Shown here in pieces: positions 59,312 through 64,000 of a stretch of DNA of 64,000 nucleotides. Below the pieces are notes generated by a model. The model had not been told where the DNA came from. It ran no database searches and saw nothing but the letters and a program-made list of their open reading frames with translations. Positions within the stretch are counted from its first letter, which is position 1; every line of letters begins with the position of its first letter. Source of the DNA: Nocardia sienata NBRC 100364 (GTDB lineage Bacteria; Actinomycetota; Actinomycetes; Mycobacteriales; Mycobacteriaceae); contig NZ_BDBX01000024.1 in assembly GCF_001613205.1 (NCBI RefSeq), positions 62,001 to 126,000 on the forward strand, written 5' to 3'. Both the position numbers and the translations under genes were made by a program.

Positions 59312-59348
59312 ACCACCGGCCCGGTGCATAGCGCACCGGGCCGGTGGT
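59312..59348 (-). terminator. Hairpin terminator of the ABC transporter operon
   Basis: ACCACCGGCCCGGTGC and GCACCGGGCCGGTGGT form a perfect 16-base-pair stem with a 5-base loop, 115 bases after the permease stop. The symmetric stem could also stop transcription on the other strand. Confidence 0.65.
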
Positions 59349-59462
59349 AAGTGCACTCCGACGACCGGGCAGTGGCCGCCGGCGTGCGGGGCGCGCGATC
59401 CTCCCGACAAGGCCGCGCTACCCACTACCCGAGCGGCGAGGGAAGCGGCTCGGGCGATTCGG

Positions 59463-60230
59463 TCAGGCGTCGCGCTGGTTGACCACCACCAGAGCGACAC
59501 CGGTGACGAGTGCGACGAAGGCGATGAAGTAGACGAGGCTGCCCCATACACCCCAGTGCCAGTTGCCCGACGCCATCGACTCGTCCATCAGCGCGAAGCG
59601 GCTCGCATTCTGGAACGGCAGGAACGCGCTGATCTCACGTCCCACTTTACCCAGTGCCCCGACCAGCGGTTCGATGATCAGCTGCCAGAGCACGATCAAC
59701 GAGATCGCCGCCGCCGACTGCCGGACCAGCACACCGATGGCGATGGCCAGCACCACGTTGAGGAAGGCCAGGACCGGTATCGAGTACAGGGCGCGCCAGT
59801 TGCCCTCCAGGATCAGGGTGGACCCGGCGTCCCCGGCGACCGCCTTGGCCACCGCGTAGGCGGCGAAGGCCAGCACCGTGGTCAACGCGGCCGCGTAGAG
59901 CCCGACCAGGCCCGCCTTGGTGCCGATCACCAGGATGCGGTTGGGTACGGCCTGGAAGGTGGTCCGGATGATGCCGAACCGGTACTCGCTGGTCACGGTG
60001 AGCGTGGCCATGATGGCCAGGACCATCACCCCGAACCCGCTGATCCCGAGGAAGGCGGTGTCCACGGTCAGCGCGGGGGCGCCCGAGGCCTGCGGGTCGT
60101 CGGCGGCGATCCGCCCGATCAGCCCGAACAGTGCGGCGAAGCCGACCGCGAGGGCCACCACGATCAGCGAGCACCACCACGGGGAGCGGGTCGAGGTGAG
60201 TTTGATGCGTTCCGCGGCGATCACACCCAT
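59463..60230 (-). CDS. ABC-2 type transporter permease
   Basis: A 255-residue integral membrane protein with six hydrophobic helices. The pattern of a first helix right after a short amphipathic start (AAERIKLTSTRSPWWCSLIVVAL) is typical of ABC-2 permeases in lipid or drug export. Its ATG overlaps the ATPase stop by one base (TAATG), so the two are coupled. Substrate unknown. Confidence 0.87.
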   Translation of the reverse strand: MGVIAAERIKLTSTRSPWWCSLIVVALAVGFAALFGLIGRIAADDPQASGAPALTVDTAFLGISGFGVMVLAIMATLTVTSEYRFGIIRTTFQAVPNRILVIGTKAGLVGLYAAALTTVLAFAAYAVAKAVAGDAGSTLILEGNWRALYSIPVLAFLNVVLAIAIGVLVRQSAAAISLIVLWQLIIEPLVGALGKVGREISAFLPFQNASRFALMDESMASGNWHWGVWGSLVYFIAFVALVTGVALVVVNQRDA

Positions 60231-61222
60231 TATTTGGTACCTCCGAGAACCTCGGTCCGGTCCGGGACGGCTGCCGGCGGGGCCGCCGCGACATCGCCCT
60301 GCGGGCCGACCTCACCGTGATACTGGACATCCCCGCCGGTCATCCGCATGAACGCGTCCTCCAGCGAGCCCCGCTGCGGGGCGAGTTCGTAGAGGGTGAT
60401 GTTGTGCTCACCGGCCAGTGCGCCGACCGCGTCGCTGGTGACCCCGTTGACCACGAGTGCCGCGCCGTCGGCGTTGCCCTCGTTCTGTTTCACGGTCATC
60501 CCGTTCGAGGTGAGCAGACTGCGCAGTTCGTCGAGCTGCGGACTACGCACCCGCACCGACGACTCCGACGCGCGTTCGATGAACTCCGCGGTGGTGGAGT
60601 CGGAGATGAGCCGGCCGCGGCCGATGACCACCAGATGATCGGCGGTCTGCGACATCTCCGAGAGCAGATGGCTCGACACCAGGACCGTGCGGCCCTCGGC
60701 GGCCAGTCGCTGCATGAACCGCCGGATCCAGAGGATGCCCTCCGGGTCCAGGCCGTTGACCGGCTCGTCGAAGAGCAGGACTTTCGGATCGCCCAGCAGA
60801 GCGCCAGCCAGGCCGAGTCGCTGCGACATACCCAGGGAGAACCCACCGGCCGATTTACCGGCGACCTCGGACAGGCCCACCAGCCGCAGTACCTCCTCCA
60901 CCCGGGATTTCGGCAGCCCGTTGGAGGCCGCCATCCATTCCAGATGGGCTCGCGCCGACCGGTTGGGATGCACCCATTTCGCGTCCAGCAGCGCGCCGAC
61001 CTCGCGTAACGGGTGTTTCAGCTGCCCGTACGGTCTACCGTTGATCAGCGCGCTGCCCGCGGTCGGGCGATCCAGGCCGAGGATCATGCGCATGGTGGTG
61101 GATTTACCGGCGCCGTTCGGTCCCAGGAACCCGGTGACCTGACCGGGTTGGACGGTGAAGGTCAGGTCCTGGACCGCGACGGTCTGCCCGTAGTGCTTGG
61201 TCAAGCCCCGGACTTCGATCAT
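60230..61222 (-). CDS. ABC transporter ATP-binding protein
   Basis: A 330-residue ATPase. It has Walker A GFLGPNGAGKSTTMRMIL, Q-loop region, signature GGFSLGMSQRLGLAGALL (LGMSQ form), Walker B KVLLFDEPVNGLDPEG and the H-loop SSHLLSEM. The C-terminal 90 residues form the DrrA-type extension ending in GSLEDAFMRMTGG. The ATG at 61222 is used. It partners with the downstream ABC-2 permease for export. Confidence 0.92.
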   Translation of the reverse strand: MIEVRGLTKHYGQTVAVQDLTFTVQPGQVTGFLGPNGAGKSTTMRMILGLDRPTAGSALINGRPYGQLKHPLREVGALLDAKWVHPNRSARAHLEWMAASNGLPKSRVEEVLRLVGLSEVAGKSAGGFSLGMSQRLGLAGALLGDPKVLLFDEPVNGLDPEGILWIRRFMQRLAAEGRTVLVSSHLLSEMSQTADHLVVIGRGRLISDSTTAEFIERASESSVRVRSPQLDELRSLLTSNGMTVKQNEGNADGAALVVNGVTSDAVGALAGEHNITLYELAPQRGSLEDAFMRMTGGDVQYHGEVGPQGDVAAAPPAAVPDRTEVLGGTK

Positions 61223-61345
61223 GCCGACCAGCATGCCCTATTCGTGGAGCGCTCGCGTCGCCCGATGGTCGGCCTCCGTACTCATCCTGGAGGATGACCC
61301 GGCCCTGGCCCGGCACCTACTCGCAGCCGGTCCGGCCTCGGGGAT

Positions 61346-62341
<996 letters not shown>

Positions 62342-62345
<4 letters not shown>

Positions 62346-63439
62346 CGACTACCTCCTGAGGATGTGGATGCCGTGAACCGGTTCGGATCGGCCGCCGCGA
62401 CCTCGGCCAGCGGTTGCCCGTTCAGCTCGGCCACCACCGCCTCGGCGGTGAGCGCGCTGGTCAGCATGCCGTTGCGGCCGTGCCCGGTGGCCGCGATCAC
62501 GCGGTCGGACAACCGCCCGACGAGGGGGAGATTGTCCGGGCTGCCGGGTCGCGACCCGGCGGCGGCTTCGAGCAGTTCGTATTCGCCGATCCCGGGCAAC
62601 ACGGTCTCGGCGTCACCGATGAGGTCGCGGACCCCGGCGACCGTGACCGCGGTATCGAAACCGGCCTCGTACTGCGTGGCGCCGAGCACCAGGCCGTCGG
62701 CGCGGGGCACGAAGTACACGGGCCGCCCGTGCACGCGCGCCCGCACGACCCGGGTGGGCGGTGGTTGGGCGCCGGGGCGGTGGCGTAGCCGCAGGATCTC
62801 GCCCTTCACCGGCCGGACCGGCAGGCCGGGCCACAATTCGGCCGAGGCGGCGCCCGCGGCCAGCACCACCTGCCGCTGGTCGAGATCGGTGAGGTCGCGG
62901 ACGCGGTCCGCGTGCACGGTCACCCCCGCTTCGGCCACGGCCTTGCGCAGCGCGGTCAGCAGCCGGCGGTTGTCGAGGGCCGGTTCGGTGGGCGCCAGCA
63001 GCCCGGCCCGCACCGTGCGGGCCAGCGCCGGTTCCAGCTCCCGGACCCCGGCTCGTTCCAGTACCCGGAGCTCATGGCCGCGCTCGCCGACCCATTCGGC
63101 GACCGTGCGCAGGTCGGCGGCATCGGCGGCGTCCTGGGCGATCGTCAGGGTCTCGGTGGCGACGAAGACGTCCACACCGGTGACGGCCTCGAGTCGCGCC
63201 GCGAAATCCGGCCAGCGGGCCAGTGCCGCGGCCCCGAACTCCAGTACCGCGTCCTCACCGGGCCAGCCCTCCGACAGCGGCGCGAGCATCCCGCCGGCCA
63301 CCCAGGAGGCACCGCTGCCCACCGCCGGATCGAACAGGGTGACCGTCCAGCCCGCCTCGGCGGCCCGCCAGGCCACGGCCAGCCCGATCACCCCGCCGCC
63401 GACGACGGCGAGGGTCGGATCGGTGGCCTGGCCGCTCAC
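62342..63439 (-). CDS. thiO: Glycine oxidase ThiO
   Basis: FAD enzyme oxidising glycine to the imine used by ThiG. The 365 residues include [21 protein letters not shown] (FAD), [27 protein letters not shown] and [20 protein letters not shown] at 63439 has GGAGGAGG 8 bases upstream and is favoured over the GTG at 63448. Operon order thiO-thiS-thiG, diverging from thiE. No TPP riboswitch is recognisable in the 183-base gap. Confidence 0.95.
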
Positions 63440-63622
63440 CTGCGCCACCTCCTCCGGAAAACACGGTGGCCGGCGTCGGCGGTACGGCCGGATCGATGGA
63501 TCGGCGCCGGGCTACATCGCGCCGGTCGGGTCCGGCTCGCCGCCCGCGCCGCGCGCGCGGATGTTCGCACTACGTTCCACCTCCTGCAACTTCTCCACGT
63601 TAGCGCGGTTACGGTGGCAGCT

Positions 63623-64000
63623 GTGCAACCGTCCTCCGCTCGCCGACCGCTGCCCCCGCGAGACCGCCTCGCCACCGCCCGGCTCTACCTGTGCACCGAC
63701 GCCCGCCGGGAGAAGGGGGACCTCGCCGAGTTCGCGGAAGCGGCCCTCGCCGGTGGAGTGGACATCATCCAGCTCCGGGACAAGGGTTCGCCCGGGGAGC
63801 GGCAGTTCGGTCCCCTCGAGGCCAAGGGCGAGCTCGCGGCGCTCGCCGAACTGAAGGCCGCGACCCGCCGCCACGGTGCGCTTCTCGCGGTCAACGACCG
63901 CGCCGATATCGCACTGGCTGCAGGCGCCGATGTGCTGCACCTGGGTCAGCAGGACCTGCCGCCCTGGTACGCCCGCAAGATCCTCGGCCCGGATGTGGTG
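63623..64000 (+). CDS. thiE: Thiamine-phosphate synthase, 3' end outside window
   Basis: The first 126 residues are present: [35 protein letters not shown] (in parts LYLCTDARR and [12 protein letters not shown]), [27 protein letters not shown]. These are the ThiE TIM-barrel and pyrophosphate signatures. It couples the thiazole and pyrimidine moieties to thiamine phosphate. GTG at 63623 is likely the start. The gene runs off the right edge with no stop. Confidence 0.93.
   Translation, partial: MQPSSARRPLPPRDRLATARLYLCTDARREKGDLAEFAEAALAGGVDIIQLRDKGSPGERQFGPLEAKGELAALAELKAATRRHGALLAVNDRADIALAAGADVLHLGQQDLPPWYARKILGPDVV

Noticed and set aside
63440..63622. Possible TPP riboswitch between thiO and thiE
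   Set aside because: Neither strand shows the CTGAGA and ACCTGATCTGG blocks of the THI element.

Overview
The window is high-GC actinobacterial chromosome, most likely from Nocardia or a close mycolate-containing relative. The evidence is an MspA-type outer-membrane porin, F420-dependent glucose-6-phosphate dehydrogenase, the PknG-GlnH-GlnX trio, a SAM-IV riboswitch, an IdeR-type iron box, a cutinase-like esterase and frequent GTG/TTG starts. Gene order follows blocks I remember from Mycobacterium tuberculosis (about Rv0357c-Rv0365c, Rv0390-Rv0391 and Rv0407-Rv0417), broken by lineage-specific insertions. The species is an inference.

Layout. 1-12.0 kb is a conserved housekeeping block: partial GH76 glycosidase, two DedA proteins, class II aldolase fba, an EmbR-like SARP/FHA regulator, purA, a site-2 protease, a FUSC transporter, a DUF3151 protein and a membrane protein with a very long acidic N-terminus. 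12.0-13.5 kb holds decay and small genes: a possible SDR remnant, an Excalibur-domain gene broken by one nonsense codon, a lipoprotein and a small membrane protein facing a MocR-type regulator. 15.0-18.3 kb is ackA-pta. 18.3-25.9 kb looks like an island inserted between pta and fgd, which are neighbours in M. tuberculosis. It carries a frameshifted secreted-type gene, a VAO-type FAD oxidase/FAD monooxygenase/DHA2 exporter operon, an MspA porin and a small secreted protein. The divergent promoter region contains two LuxR-type palindromes.

25.9-36.9 kb has fgd, a HAD hydrolase, the SAM-IV-controlled rhodanese-metZ operon, iron-box-controlled fprA, an amidohydrolase, DUF456, a TetR/quinone-oxidoreductase pair with twin operators and an F420-type oxidoreductase. 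36.9-40.8 kb is a second accessory patch: a decayed integrase, an orphan acidic protein, two tiny hydrophobic peptide genes and a cutinase-family protein. 40.9-42.8 kb is a WYL-regulator cluster with two matched operators. 42.8-51 kb has ogt, an acyl-CoA racemase, pknG-glnH-glnX and a MutT3-like Nudix protein. 51-59 kb holds a split RibD-like pair, a full DnaE1-type polymerase, a LysR regulator, an ART-fold-like protein and a class III cyclase. 59.4-64 kb has an ABC-2 transporter and thiG-thiS-thiO diverging from partial thiE.

The likeliest undescribed items are the operator-linked island at 18.3-25.9 kb, the paired tiny hydrophobic peptides at 38.56-38.93 kb, the WYL twin-operator regulon at 41.3-42.3 kb and the standalone ART-like protein at 57-58 kb. 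No tRNA, rRNA, CRISPR array or intact insertion sequence was seen.
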